From Peronospora farinosa (taxonomy: Eukaryota; Oomycota; Peronosporomycetes; Peronosporales; Peronosporaceae): a DNA stretch of 64,000 nucleotides. The notes beneath the pieces were generated by a model. That model was given only the letters and a program-made list of their open reading frames with translations, had not been told where the DNA came from and did no database searches. The stretch is taken from positions 62,001 through 126,000 of the forward strand of contig CANTFK010000270.1 in NCBI GenBank assembly GCA_947646735.1, given 5' to 3'. The position numbers and the translations under genes are program-made. Positions 1 to 11,018 of the stretch are shown here, in pieces (the stretch's first letter is position 1; every line of letters starts with the position of its first letter).

Positions 1-42
1 CACCACTTTCTAGGCCAGAGCGTATTGACTGGTAACAGTGCT

Positions 43-1354
43 CTATAAGTCGGCAACGTCACCTTCGTAGCGCGCAACAGAGCGGTCAGAGAAGCGCGGC
101 TCCGCACGCACAATATAGGCGCCGCGGTGGTCTGGGTTGGTAATGAACACACACCCAGAGACGCCCAAGACAGCGGCAGCCTCACGCATGGCATTGGCAA
201 CCTTGTTCTCTTGGCGCTCAGCCAGCTGTTGCGTGAAGATGTCACCAGCGCGGCCACTGGTAATGGCCAGGACGGTGGGTCCGGCACCACTGAGAAAGCA
301 GCCGTGCGCGCCAGCTCCTAGGGCGGCCTTAATGAGTGGCTCAAGATGTGGGTACTGCGCAGCACCACGCTGCGGTTGGTGCAGCATGTCCTGCGTGGCA
401 AACCGCAGCTCATCAAGGTTGCCCGATCGGAACGCGTTTACAAAAATAGCAGCACGACCAATATTGAACACGGCGTCCTTGCGAGGCACGTTGGGTGGCA
501 AAATGGCGCGTGCCACACTCGTAGGGCCTGTTGAGTCAGGGATGAACACGACGCACTGCAGACCGTCCGGTATCTGCACACGCGAGGAATACCAGCGCTC
601 ATCGGCAAAAATACCAAGCTGCAGACCGCCGTAGATTGCAGGTGCCACATTGTCAGGGTGGCCTTCGATTTCAGAAGCCTAGAGCAATATCAAAGCAAAA
701 CAATAAAATACCGTCAGCTGCTGCACGCCGATAGTTGGAGGTCACTTAGCACCTGCTTACCAGCTGAAGAAGTTCCTCCCGACCGTGCACCGGCAAGCGC
801 ATGCCAGCTAAGGCGAGTCCGGCAATGATTCCACCGACGATACCAGCCGAGCTGCTGCCCAATCCACGGGCAAATGGGATCCGATTCTTGCAGTGTACTT
901 TAATGTGACGTGGCAGGTCTTCGCCCGCAGCTTCAAAGGCGGCCTTGATACCCACAATCACGAGGTTGGTCTCGTCTGTAGGCAACTCTTTAGCGCCCTC
1001 GCCCTCGTTCGTGAGCGTCACGCGACTCACGTTCGACGCGTCACCGTCCACGATCTCTGCAGAAATTTCCGTCCAGATATCCAGCGCCATACCGATAGTA
1101 TCAAATCCTGGTCCCATATTGGCGGTTGTAGCAGGAACGCGCACTACGACCGACGTGAGTTTGTGGCGTTCGAGATCCGACGGCAGCGTTGCCGTCATCG
1201 CTTCAGCTACCGCTTTAGCACGACGCTGAGCTGCAGAACGTTTTGCATTCTTGGTGCGGGATCCCACATAATAGGCAAGAGCAGCGCCAGCTGCTGTCAC
1301 TGCCACTTGCGTGGCGATACGCTGAGTCATGGCGTCCGAAGTGCCGCTTGTCAT
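43..1354 (-). CDS. Homoserine kinase, two exons
   Basis: Phosphorylates L-homoserine with ATP, a step in threonine synthesis from aspartate (GHMP kinase superfamily). Exon 1 is 1354-761 and exon 2 is 678-43; the 82-bp intron starts GTAAGC and ends CTCTAG in phase 0, giving 409 aa. Visible motifs are PATTANMGPGFD near residues 74-85, the GHMP ATP-binding loop PFARGLGSSSAG at 160-171, EGHPDNVAPAI just after the junction, and GCFLSGAGPT near 325, the C-terminal GHMP motif. The protein is somewhat longer than bacterial enzymes because of about 65 extra N-terminal residues with a hydrophobic stretch (about 17-30) followed by a basic, Ala-rich segment. That could be an organelle-targeting or membrane-anchoring leader (inference). 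It is divergent from the topoisomerase gene, with 326 bp between the start codons. The frame is intact. Confidence 0.93.
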
Positions 1355-1680
1355 GATTGGAGTCCCGTTCGAAATGTTTCATCAGATTAAACCACTGTTA
1401 AAACGCTTTTTACCTATAATAGTCGCTGAGACCATGACCTAATTTGTAAAAACGATACTCATTTGTTTCTTTCATTTTAGCACCATGTTTTTACTTTATT
1501 AGCAAGCGTCGCGGTGACTGAAAGGTGCGTTTCCATCACGAAAAGGAATTTTTTATCTGGCTGACGCTTCCGCTAGAAACTCTCGCAGTTCATTCATTTT
1601 ACTGTCTTTTTGTTCTTTACATTTCAAGGGATCGGACTGAACATTGATCTGGATCTCTTAAGTAACAAAAAGTGGCACCA
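1355..1680. promoter_or_regulatory. Shared divergent promoter region
   Basis: This 326-bp gap separates the start codons of homoserine kinase (-) and topoisomerase I (+) and must hold both promoters and 5' UTRs. It is AT-richer than the flanking exons. I see no unambiguous core element; the extent is defined only by the start codons. Confidence 0.5.
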
Positions 1681-4011
1681 ATGGACAGCAGTGACGACGA
1701 TTTAGTACCGATTTCGATGCTGCGGACAAAGAAACAAAAGTCGCCTACATCCAATGGGATGTCTCTTTCGTCCATGAACAACACGGCGTGCGTGATAAAA
1801 CAGGAGACATCGCGTATGATCGACGAGGATTTGGACGATGTACCGCTAGTACAATTAAAGAAAAAGGCTTTAGCTAACAAGAAGACGGTAAATAGCAATC
1901 GAGTGACTGCAGACAAGAAGAAGGTGGCAATAAAGAGAGAAACGGGTGTCAAGAGGAAGGCTTTACCGTCGTCGTCATCCTCTGTGAAGAGCAGGAAAAT
2001 TAAGGTCAATACTTCAGTATCCAATGGGAAAGATAAGGTGAAGAGAGAAAAGGGAGTGAATGTTCGTAAACTTAAGGTCCACTCCAAGAGCGAACGGCTG
2101 GATATGGCCATTAAGGCTTTTCGTTGGTGGAATGCTGAGGAGCTGCCAGAGGGTATCCAGTGGCGCACGTTAGAACACAATGGCGTCATGTTTCCGCCTC
2201 CGTATACACCTCACCATGTGCCACTAGTGTACAATGGGAAGAAGATTGAGCTGACTCCCACTCAAGAGGAAGCCGCTAGCTTTTATGCGGCTATCCCGAA
2301 GGATGGCCCGCAACTAGGCAATCCAAAGACAGCCAAGATCTTTAACAAGAATTTCTTTGCAGGCTTCAGGAAAATACTTGGCAAACAACATGAAATTAAG
2401 AGCTTTGACGCGTGTGACTTTTCTCTCATTGCTACATACCTGGAGAAGCAGCGCGAGGAGAAGAAAAACATGACGAAGGAGGAAAAACTGCCGGATAAGG
2501 AAAAGCGCGAGATGGAGCTGTTTACTAATGGCTTTGCTTTTGTCGATGGTCACTTGGAAAAGGTCGGTAACTTTCGCATCGAGCCACCCGGTCTATTCCG
2601 CGGACGTGGCGAACATCCGAAGACTGGCACACTAAAGGAGCGCGTGATGCCAGAAGACGTGACAGTCAATGTGGGCATCTCAGATCGGGTTCCTATTTGC
2701 AACGTGCCGGGTCACGCTTGGAAACAAGTGATTCATCGTGATACCGTTTCGTGGCTTGCCTATTGGAACGAAAACGTCATGGGAGGCATTAAGTACGTAT
2801 TCTTTGCAGCTAGCTCAAGTTTCAAGGGGAAGTCGGACTTGGCCAAGTATGATAAGGCTCGGCGACTGAAGAAGAGTATCGATAAAATTCGACGGGACTA
2901 TACAAAGGGCTTACGCGCCAAGGACATGTTCACCAAACAGCGTTCAACTGCTATGTGGGTGATCGATGTTCTAGCACTGCGTGTGGGAAATGAAAAAGGC
3001 GAGGACGAGGCTGATACAGTCGGTTGCTGTAGTCTTCGGGTGGAGCACATGTCCTTTAATGACGAGAACTGCGCTCTCACGCTGTCGTTCCTCGGTAAAG
3101 ACTCGATGCCCTACAACAATACCGTTGAACTAGCGCAATACGGTGACGTCGGCAAGCTTGTGTATCATAACTTACAGAAGTTCTGTGTCAAGAAGGGTAA
3201 AAATGAGGAAGTTTTCCACGAGCTATCGGTCACAGAGCTGAACAAGCACTTGGGCTCACTAATGCCTGGCCTTAGCGCAAAGGTGTTTCGTACATTCAAT
3301 GCGTCGGTCACGCTGGAGAAAGAGCTTCCTGGACCGTCAGGACAAGAGCTAGATCCGAAGGGAAAGATGGAAGTAGCCCCAAAGGTTGTGCTCTACAATG
3401 ATGCGAACCGGAAGGTCGCCATTCTGTGTAATCACCAGCGCACAGCGCCAAAGTCGTTTGACACTACGCTGGACAAGATGAACGCGCAGCTTGATCAGCT
3501 AAAGGACCAATTGAAAGATCTTAAGCAGATGCAAACGCTGATTTCAAAGGGCAAGTCCAGCAGTATCAAGTTAAAGAAGGAGAAGACTGCATCCGACAGC
3601 AAAGAGGAAGACGCTCTTGCTAAAAAAGCTCAGGCTCACCTTTTTCAGCGCGCGCCCTCGGCGGACCAAGTTGCTAAGAAGATTGAAAACTGGAAGAAGA
3701 AAATCAAGGCTTTGTCTCTCCGTCTTCAGGATAAGACGGACAACAAGGAGGTTGCGCTGGGTACGTCCAAGCTTAACTACATGGACCCGCGCATCACGGT
3801 CGCATGGTGCAAAAGGGTAAGTCTTGTTTGTGCCGACTGCATGCTGCTCTGAATGCGTGGCTAACACTGTGCTATTCTCTTTGTGAATACACTATGCTAT
3901 TCTCTTTGTGCAAATAAATAGAACGAAGTCCCGATTTCAGCAGTGTTCTCCAAGACGCTACGGGAAAAGTTTGTGTGGGCCATGGACGTGGACCCTGACT
4001 GGAAGTTTTGA
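1681..4011 (+). CDS. TOP1: DNA topoisomerase I (type IB), two exons
   Basis: Nuclear enzyme that relaxes supercoils by transient single-strand cleavage through a 3'-phosphotyrosyl link. Exon 1 is 1681-3816 and exon 2 is 3922-4011; the 105-bp intron (GTAAGT...AATAG, phase 0) joins AWCKR to NEVPISAVF, giving 741 aa. The ATG at 1681 is the first in frame. The N-terminal ~140 residues are Lys/Ser-rich and look like a nuclear-localising region. The core has IEPPGLFRGRGEHPKTG, the TKQRSTAMW and LALRVGNEKGE block, the catalytic Lys in SFLGKDS, the Arg in VFRTFNAS and the His in LCNHQR. A charged linker follows, and then the nucleophile Tyr700 in SKLNYMDPRI. All five expected catalytic residues appear present. 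Without the second exon the C-terminal domain would be cut, so the splice is well supported. Confidence 0.96.
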
Positions 4012-4079
4012 CCTGAAGAACGTGGCTTATAAAGGCAACACTGTCTTCGTAGCTCTTTGCGATCGGCTTACAATACGTG

Positions 4080-4085
4080 AATAAA
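4080..4085 (+). terminator. Candidate polyadenylation signal for topoisomerase I
   Basis: An AATAAA hexamer lies 69 nt after the topoisomerase stop codon and before the convergent ankyrin gene, whose stop is at 4269. Position and motif fit; no transcript data are available. Confidence 0.4.
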
Positions 4086-4268
4086 CCGTAAAGAATGATC
4101 TGCATTCATTTCTACTCTGATCCACATCGTTTGCAAGCATGAGCTTAGTAGTACTTTTAGAAACCTAAGAATTCACTTGCGCTATATTTCCTTCAAGTAT
4201 TCAAGTACTACTTGATACTGTAGTAGTTTGCAAAGATTCCTTCTTCTTGTGCTTCACAGTGAGAATAG

Positions 4269-6059
4269 CTAGGGTTCTTTTGCAGCATCAGCGTCCTTGT
4301 GCTTTTGTTCCCACTCTTGGCAGCACTTTTTCAGTTTCTCCATTAGCTCCGTGTGGCCACGTCGCTCAGCAAAGTTCCACGCCTTGTTTCCTGTATGGTC
4401 TTCAAGGCACGGGTTTGCACCCAAGCTCAGCAGTTTGCTCGCAACATCATCTCGACCGTGATGCGCAGCTGCCATTAAAGCTGACGAGTGATCCGACTCA
4501 ATTCGCTGAAAATTCACGTCCATGCCATTCTGGACAAGACTGAATACAGAATGGAAATCTTCCTGGCGAAAAGCATGATAGATAGCCGCATCCATTACAG
4601 AGCCAAGCACCTGTACATTGCGGTCCTTCACCGAGAGCGATTTAGCACCCGCACCATTTCCTGCTATCGTCCTACCGTCGTCATTTCCACTTGACAATGA
4701 TGCTGCCGAGTTCACGCTAATCGGCTCACATTTGTCCTTCTGTCCGCATTTTGCACAGAACTCACAGTGTGTGCATCGCTTAGAAACCATGCGTTTGCAT
4801 TTCCGGCATGGCGAACGCTCCCCATACTCCATATTGTGTCCATTCCCCCGGATTTTCTGTTCCAAAGATGCACTTAATGCGGTCTGGTTTACATTAGTAA
4901 TCACATTTTCATCAGCTAGGGTCGTTTCTCCTTCATCGTTTTCCACATATTCCTCGAGATCATCCTGATCCAGGCTGGAGCCTCCATCTTTTTGCAGAAA
5001 TGACTTCGGTTGGTACTGCAGAACAGAGGCAGGCGCGATTCGTTGACTGGCTGTGCTCGTGCTGGACGAAGTTGTAGTGAATGTGGCCCCAGCAGATACC
5101 CCTGAGATGCTCGACTTCCGCGATACTGATGCGCTTGTCGCAGTCGCAGTAGACATTGATGAAGACATTGAAGAATGCTGTGTCGATTTTTCACCCAAAG
5201 AACTGCCGTTGCGAGAGCCATTGCCATTTGAGTAGCTATTGGCGGCTCGCCGAGATTCACCACGCCCATCCTTGACAGTAGAGGACACACCACAGCAACT
5301 TTCAAATTGACGGCGATAAAGATTTAATCGACTCCATTCAGCCGCATAGTCTGCAACCGTAAGAAATCATATTAGCCAAGCTGGGTCAACTATCTCGGCA
5401 GTTCAAAGCATTGCAATATTAGTGTTTTGGGAAATTACCTGGCCCAGCCTTATCCAGCAGCTCAATGACCATAGCAAACGTTCCTGTAATGTACGAGTTT
5501 TGCTTCCTCTGTGCATCTGTTTGCACATTCACATCTAAAATCTGCAAACACAACAGCAGCCACCAACATAAATGTACCAATGTGTCAGTTGCCATTCAAT
5601 CCGTATTGCATTCCTTCTACGAGCGGTCCCTCACTCGTAACAACGCCCGCACTTGAGAAAACATTTCAATTCGCTTCTTTTCCTTTGATAATCCCGCTTC
5701 ACGTCGAGTGACACCGTCCACAAGCCACGCATTCAGCACTTTTAACCCTCCTTCCGCGTAAAACCTACTCTCCGTAACAAGATGAAGTAATACAATGTAT
5801 TCAAACTTATTTACAATCTCTCAAATGGCTTCAAAAACGATAAAGTAAGAGCCTATTACACTTGGGCGTCGGCGTCGCCGAGCTGTGCGATTAGCAGCGC
5901 TAGAATCGCGCGATGCGACAGAGTGTGAATGGATGACATGAGTTTACAAAGAACCTGCGTACGCTCCGAGCCCACGACCTCGCCCTCGTCATTCATAATG
6001 AAACCTAACACGCTCACCACACTCATAGCAGCCGTGTCTTCCCAGATGCGCGTCCGCAT
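4269..6059 (-). CDS. Zinc-binding ankyrin protein with helical N-terminal domain, five exons
   Basis: Exons, read on the minus strand: 6059-5862, 5817-5635, 5541-5439, 5350-4269. A 44-bp first intron (GTGTAA...GAGAG), a 93-bp second (GTGAGG...TGCAG) and an 88-bp third (GTAATT...TGCAG) keep one frame of 521 aa; the model is therefore four coding exons plus any untranslated exon. Residues about 1-180 are helical, with FYAEGGLKVLNAWL, resembling the TFIIS-N-terminal/PNUTS-type fold (weak, from pattern only). Residues about 183-260 are Ser/Thr-rich. A Cys cluster near 343-369 (CRKCKR, CTHCEFCAKCGQ) should bind zinc. Residues about 417-500 form two to three ankyrin repeats (SALMAAAHHGRDDVASKLLSLGANP). 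Probably an intracellular adaptor; its specific role is not recognised. The first intron is unusually short and is the weakest part of the model. Confidence 0.75.
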
Positions 6060-6156
6060 GGTCCTTTTTAATACTAATTAATACTAAAAAAAGTAGTAGT
6101 AATTCTAAAATGTGATATTTTGGAGCTAATCAGTAGTGGATAATAGATAATAATCA
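6060..6156. promoter_or_regulatory. Short divergent promoter
   Basis: Only 97 bp separate the start codons of the zinc/ankyrin gene (-) and the small coiled-coil gene (+). The gap is strongly AT-rich, with runs of ATTAATACTA. Both promoters must overlap here or extend into the genes. Confidence 0.45.
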
Positions 6157-6662
6157 ATGGATACGTCGGCACTGCGGGAGTTCGCCTTTAAGAAGCTGCA
6201 GGAGGCCAGAGAGCGAGGCACGGAGCTGGCGGCTGTCACGGCTGCGCGTGCAGCCTCGTCTATCTCTAACTCCATGCCAGTGTCGTCGTCTTTCGTTTTT
6301 CGCTCGCAGAGCTCCACGACTGAGCAGGAGCAGCTGCCAGTGCCGCTGGAACACAAGCTGGCGATGCTTAGTGAGTCGAAAAATTAGAATATATGTGTGT
6401 GAGCTGCAACTAATGGAGAGCCTTTGATGTATTGGTAGAGACATTCAACGACTCACTGCGTGCGGAATTGGCGGGCAGTTCATCCGGCTCGATGGACGAG
6501 AGTATCTACAAGCTGGACCTCATCAATGAATCACTGGCATTTACTATCGAGAACATTCAGGAGGGCTCCCATGTGCTGAAGCTGCTAAATTGCGAGCTAA
6601 AAGAAAGCGCTTCGATGCAGAACGCGATGCATAAGACGTTTTACCAGCGCCGTTCGTTATGA
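6157..6662 (+). CDS. Small coiled-coil protein, two exons, unknown function
   Basis: Exon 1 is 6157-6370 and exon 2 is 6439-6662. The 68-bp intron (GTGAGT...GGTAG) interrupts codon 72 and yields 145 aa. The N-terminus is helical and charged (FAFKKLQEARERG). A Ser-rich linker follows, and residues about 72-145 form a helical segment (FNDSLRAEL, YKLDLINESLAFTIENIQ, HVLKLLNCELKES) that looks like a coiled coil. No catalytic motif or membrane segment is seen. It could be a subunit of a small helical complex such as a BLOC or kinetochore assembly, but I do not recognise the family. The divergent arrangement with its neighbour and the clean splice support a real gene. Confidence 0.65.
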
Positions 6663-7371
6663 TTGAAACGTTGATGCTTGTTATAATGAGATGATCGTTG
6701 CATACCATTGGCTTTAAATATTAAATGCCAATGTGAATATTATCTTAGTGAATAATATTGAGCAATACTATTAATCATTATCGTTGTATCTCTCTGATGA
6801 AAGTTAGACATACCTTTCTTACTGGCGAATTTAGGCCATCATATCAGCCAAAAATTCACTTTGATAGGTAACTTAATGTAAAAATGGATCCGACCGTTCC
6901 AACACGTATGGTAAAGTTCCGAAAACTCGGCTCCCAAATTTTTAGCCGAATATTTCCAATTACACTCCGTCATATGTTAAACGATAGTCCCTCTGATCCT
7001 CCGCTTACCCTTTATACTGTGTAGGTCGCATTTCAATATTCTGCTCGCATATCCATTTGAGTCGTCGTTACGTTTGACAGCTTCACCGGACATTAATGCA
7101 AGCGCGTCTGCTAGGAAGCAGTCTAATGCAGTTTCCTGATGATATCACTTATAAGTCAACCTTTAAATAACCATGCGAGTTGGCGAAATACTAGCGCGAT
7201 CGCGAATCGTCTCTCCTCTCGATTCTAAAGTATACTTTGTGAAGTTCCTGTGTCATATATCAAAAGTCATTAATAATGCCGACTTCTGTACTTAATCGGA
7301 GACACACGTCATGGCTAAAAGGTTACTATAACTTTTTTAAGCGTTGACAGATGTAAAGTCTACTATAGTAC
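6663..7371. other. AT-rich intergenic DNA up to the retrotransposon
   Basis: I see no supportable gene in this stretch. The last ~40 bp, read across the later insertions, continue into sequence at 16,178-16,280 that resembles the first half of a family C LTR (24,913-25,363). The TGTGGT element therefore probably landed in an older LTR. Confidence 0.4.
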
Positions 7372-8495
7372 TGTGGTGAAGTGCTAATTTTGGGATATGG
7401 AGGTCCCGGACTCCAGTTGGATTCAGAGTATAGGCCGTGGGTCAGGGACAGGGGACCAGAGAGACAGGGGCCTCAAAAGGGGAGCGACCGTTGGTGGAGG
7501 ACAATCCGCAGGATTCGCCAAAGAAAAATCAGTATCAGGGTACCGGTTAACCGGTACCAAAGGGAGTTGATCATGGCCGCTCATTGATCGACCTGGCCCC
7601 TCGTTGGTCGACCCGGTCCCTCATTGGTAGACCTGGGTCCCTCATTGGTAGACCTGGGTCCCTCATTGGTAGACCTGGGTCCCTCATTGGTAGACCTGGG
7701 TCCCTCGTTCGGTCGACCCGGTCCCTCATCGGTCGACCCAGTCCCTCGTTGGTCGACCCGGTCCCTCATCGGTCGACCTCGGCCCCTCGGGGTTCAGCGA
7801 CTCCGGACCAGTTAATACAAGGATCAGACCAGTCGACGCAAGGAATCAGAGCTTCAGGCAAGGATAGAGTAAAGGAGTTAAAAGGATAGGACTATATTAA
7901 ATACTACTCAATTTGCGATCTACGTGGCACGACTCCGTCACCCAAGAAGGACTTGTTCTAAGTTACTCACTGTTCCGGGAAGGGATGATATTTTGGCCCC
8001 CCGTCGAAGACAGTTGTGTAGCGAAGTTCAAGGGCGAATAGAGCTCCAGGATATATTTGGCCTGTGAGCTCGTTCGAGTAGCAACACCCCCCAAGACCCG
8101 CTATCGGAAGCGGTCTCCCTCACCTCAAGGTCCGGGAGCAACGTAAAGGTCAGGTGGTTAATACCCCTGAAACAAGAAGGAAAAGGCCAGGGACGACAAG
8201 CGCCCCTGAAGAATTTGGCTCTAAGTCCACTCTCGACAAGGTCGATCGAGTGGCCACCTACCGGCCCACCGAGTGAAGCATATCCACTCGAGGCCCCCCC
8301 AGGTCTACCTCCCTCAAGGCAGACATCTACATCGTCACCAAGTCCTCCGAAGAGTGCAACCCGCCAGCCGACGGGTACACAAGGTGAGAGAAGGTTCATA
8401 CGCGGCATCGGGGTACCCCCTCCGACAGTCGGCAGTCCGGCACAGTGAGTGGTTTGGGGTCTCATCATACAATTTTGAGAACCCACTCCACCACA
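7372..8495 (+). repeat. 5' LTR of TGTGGT element
   Basis: 1,124 bp. It matches 15,052-16,177 over its length, with a few substitutions, one missing base in a CCTGAAACA(A)GAAGG site, a different C-run length and slightly different minisatellite units. Terminal inverted repeats are TGTGGTG/CACCACA. The 3' end runs directly into the primer-binding site. Confidence 0.93.
7583..7790 (+). repeat. Minisatellite of about 20-bp units inside the LTR
   Basis: About ten tandem imperfect units of the form GGTMGACCYGGGTCCCTCATT, most containing GGTCGACC or GGTAGACC. The same array occurs in the 3' LTR and, expanded to roughly 17-18 units, in the solo LTRs at 16,281 (reverse) and 30,363. Because it lies in the LTR it could affect transcription, but no function is shown. 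Confidence 0.85.
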
Positions 8496-11018
8496 ATGGT
8501 GCGCGTGCCCGGATCTTCGGAAGACGCGGGATTTCACCGCGAGTCCCAAGACGATAAAGATGTTCATGTCAAGAAGGAGCACAAGACCGAAGAGTCACTG
8601 GAAGACCGATCGCCAGTGACTCAAGAAGAAACAAACAAAGGATCGAAGGACCGACCGGGCCTTGGGAGGGGCCCGGTCAACATGGTCGAGGTTGAATTCA
8701 TTGAAGAAAAACCTAAATACCCTCCCTATGTCCTCGTTGAGGACACCTTGGGTCATGACGCCTATCATGATCCAGAGGACCATCAGCCGACGGTGAAAAC
8801 CGAGAGGCTAAGGTCCCCAAAAAAACAACAAAACAAGATCGCGCAATCCAAGCCGACGAAGTTCCGGATGAAGGCACCCGGAAACACCAAGTCGATAGGC
8901 CCCGAGAGGGAAGGACTGGCGTCATGGACAGACGCTGATGTCACGAGGGCCTACCACCAGCGCAAGCTGAACGCGTTCCTGGAGAGCGACCCCGTCGCGA
9001 AGATCCTGGAGATCCGGCAGCTGGGTCAACTCACTGGGCCGGTGTCGACCCTGCCACGGCTGCACTCCGTCACGGACGCGATCACAGCGCTGGTCACCAT
9101 GCTTCGTGAAGCGAACATGGTCGCAGGTCGGTTCGACCCGGACGACCTGCTATCCCTGGGGTTCGACAGAATCACAACAACGTTAGAGCACATGCACAAG
9201 CGTCTGTCGATCCTGGTGGGTACCACACCAGCAACGGAACACCCACCTCTGGTGACACCTACACACATGCGGTCCAACGACAGCCAGATGACGCTTCAGG
9301 ACATCACGGTGGGTCCCCACATGTACGGAGCCGCCGGCCACCCAGGGGCGAATCAAGACCCATCTCAACACCGGATGCCAAGCGGCCAGAGGGAAGCAGC
9401 ACCGTGGTCCCCAGGATCGTCCTCAACTGGGTCGGTCACTAGGATGCCCCTAGGCCCTACTGGAGCGGCGCTGCTCCAGGCCCGAGCGCGCAGCGCGGAG
9501 CAGGAGCCAAGTGGTCTTGAAACGGCGACGCGTGGCAAGAATGAAAATCATTCCGATTTTCAGCCAATGGAAAATCAGCAAGAGAAAAAATTGGAATTTG
9601 CTCTGCCCCGTGACGAAGATGCTGGGGGGGAAGGACCTACCTACCCGGTAGGCGATCTGCAGACCCTCTTCGACGCGGCGATGGCAAGATTTTTGAATGA
9701 ACGCCAAGTACCGCGGGCACACCCTAACGGGAGTGTAGCAGGAGGAAGACCAGAGGCGCAAAGGACGACCGCTCACCACGACCAGCATCCAGGCATACAA
9801 ATGCCAAGAGGCCACACGATGACCGACGTCGATATGGAATCCGTCGGTTCCTGTGAGTTCGACCCTGACAACATGGATTTCAGGGGACCTCAGTCGATGA
9901 TGGCGAACGCAGCGCTGGGACAGATGCCAAATATGGTCCCTCGCATCAAACTATCGGCGACCTCGGACCTTAAAGAATTTCATGGAAGAGACCAAGACGA
10001 AGACAGAGCGCGCAGCTGGGTGTCGACGGTCAAGACAGCATTCATAAGAGACCAAGCACCAGATGATGAACGATGTCTCGTTTTTGGAGGATTGCTGACT
10101 GGACCGGCACAGAATTGGTACCGTCAACTGGGTCGCTCAGTCCGAGGAAACTGGAAGGACTTAATCCAAGAGTTCATGATTCGTTTCTGTGGTACGGGGG
10201 TACCGGTCGCCCGCCAGTACTACCATGCGAAGAAAAGGTCGGAAGAGACCCCGCTGGATTATCTGTACCGCCTGAATGTGCTTGGACTCAGGGCGAAGAT
10301 GAAGATTAAGGATGGGTCGCCCAAGATTCAGAAGGATCACGTCGATCACTACATTTTGACGGTGGACGACCCAGAGCTAGCAGACAAGTTGACTATGCTG
10401 CGTCTGGCGGACGTGGAAGAATTGGAGGAAGTATTGACAGCATGTCAGCGGACGAAGGCAAGACGAGGCAAGATGCTGTTTGGATCAAACAAGTTTCGTC
10501 AGAAGGCACCGGCACTACCCGAGAGGCCGAGAGATCTAAATCGCCGCTCCATACATGCAGTACGGACGCCCCTGGAAGACTCGAGCTCTGAAGATTCCAG
10601 TCCAGACTCCTCGGAGAATGAGGGAGATCTTAGACGAGTCTACCTTATGGAGAAGGAAGCGGGGAGGGATCCAAGTGTGAGGTTCTCAAAGAATCTACCG
10701 ACTAGGGAGGCCGACCAACATCGCCAGGCGGTAGACCAGCGACCCGGCCCATCATCAGCGACCCCAAACACGAGATGTGCATATTGCGGGTCCAAGAAAC
10801 ATGGAGATCTGAATTGCTGGAAAAGATTGACCTGCGACCGCTGTGGAAGGAAAGGTCACCCGTCTGACCGCTGCCTGTTTGTATGCCGGGGTTGTGGAGA
10901 GATTCACGAGATTGGGAAGTGCCAGATGGAGGAGTTCTATAATTTGTTCCGTCAATGGTACAACCCAGCCAAGCACGCAGGGATGTTCCCGGAGAAACTC
11001 GAGAAGATGGCAAATTAG
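8496..11018 (+). CDS. gag: gag polyprotein of TGTGGT element
   Basis: Structural capsid/nucleocapsid precursor, about 840 aa from the ATG at 8496, which overlaps the primer-binding site; a later ATG near 8682 (MVEVEFIEE) is an alternative start. The N-terminal half is charged and low in complexity. The retrotransposon gag domain lies near 10,000-10,400 (LKEFHGRDQDEDRARSW, GPAQNWYRQL, EETPLDYLYRLN). The C-terminus has three zinc-knuckle-like modules: CAYCGSKKHGDLNC and CDRCGRKGHPSDRC (both CX2CX4HX4C) and CRGCGEIHEIGKC (one residue shorter). The frame is intact. The last 64 bp overlap pol in the -1 frame. Confidence 0.9.
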   Translation: MVRVPGSSEDAGFHRESQDDKDVHVKKEHKTEESLEDRSPVTQEETNKGSKDRPGLGRGPVNMVEVEFIEEKPKYPPYVLVEDTLGHDAYHDPEDHQPTVKTERLRSPKKQQNKIAQSKPTKFRMKAPGNTKSIGPEREGLASWTDADVTRAYHQRKLNAFLESDPVAKILEIRQLGQLTGPVSTLPRLHSVTDAITALVTMLREANMVAGRFDPDDLLSLGFDRITTTLEHMHKRLSILVGTTPATEHPPLVTPTHMRSNDSQMTLQDITVGPHMYGAAGHPGANQDPSQHRMPSGQREAAPWSPGSSSTGSVTRMPLGPTGAALLQARARSAEQEPSGLETATRGKNENHSDFQPMENQQEKKLEFALPRDEDAGGEGPTYPVGDLQTLFDAAMARFLNERQVPRAHPNGSVAGGRPEAQRTTAHHDQHPGIQMPRGHTMTDVDMESVGSCEFDPDNMDFRGPQSMMANAALGQMPNMVPRIKLSATSDLKEFHGRDQDEDRARSWVSTVKTAFIRDQAPDDERCLVFGGLLTGPAQNWYRQLGRSVRGNWKDLIQEFMIRFCGTGVPVARQYYHAKKRSEETPLDYLYRLNVLGLRAKMKIKDGSPKIQKDHVDHYILTVDDPELADKLTMLRLADVEELEEVLTACQRTKARRGKMLFGSNKFRQKAPALPERPRDLNRRSIHAVRTPLEDSSSEDSSPDSSENEGDLRRVYLMEKEAGRDPSVRFSKNLPTREADQHRQAVDQRPGPSSATPNTRCAYCGSKKHGDLNCWKRLTCDRCGRKGHPSDRCLFVCRGCGEIHEIGKCQMEEFYNLFRQWYNPAKHAGMFPEKLEKMAN
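8497..8515 (+). promoter_or_regulatory. Candidate tRNA primer-binding site
   Basis: Starts TGGTGCGCGTGCC one base after the LTR. The reverse complement ends ...CACGCGCACCA and is preceded by GATCCGGG. This fits a tRNA 3' end: T-loop end GAT, T-stem CCGGG, 7-nt acceptor strand CACGCGC, discriminator A, then CCA. It overlaps the first in-frame gag ATG at 8496. The identity of the tRNA is not assigned. Confidence 0.6.

Noticed and set aside
137..634. Plus-strand frame of 165 codons opposite homoserine kinase
   Set aside because: It overlaps conserved GHMP kinase coding sequence on the minus strand and has no motif of its own.
7583..7790. CRISPR-like array of regularly spaced repeats
   Set aside because: Units are contiguous with no unique spacers, lie in LTRs and vary in copy number; this is a minisatellite in a eukaryotic genome.
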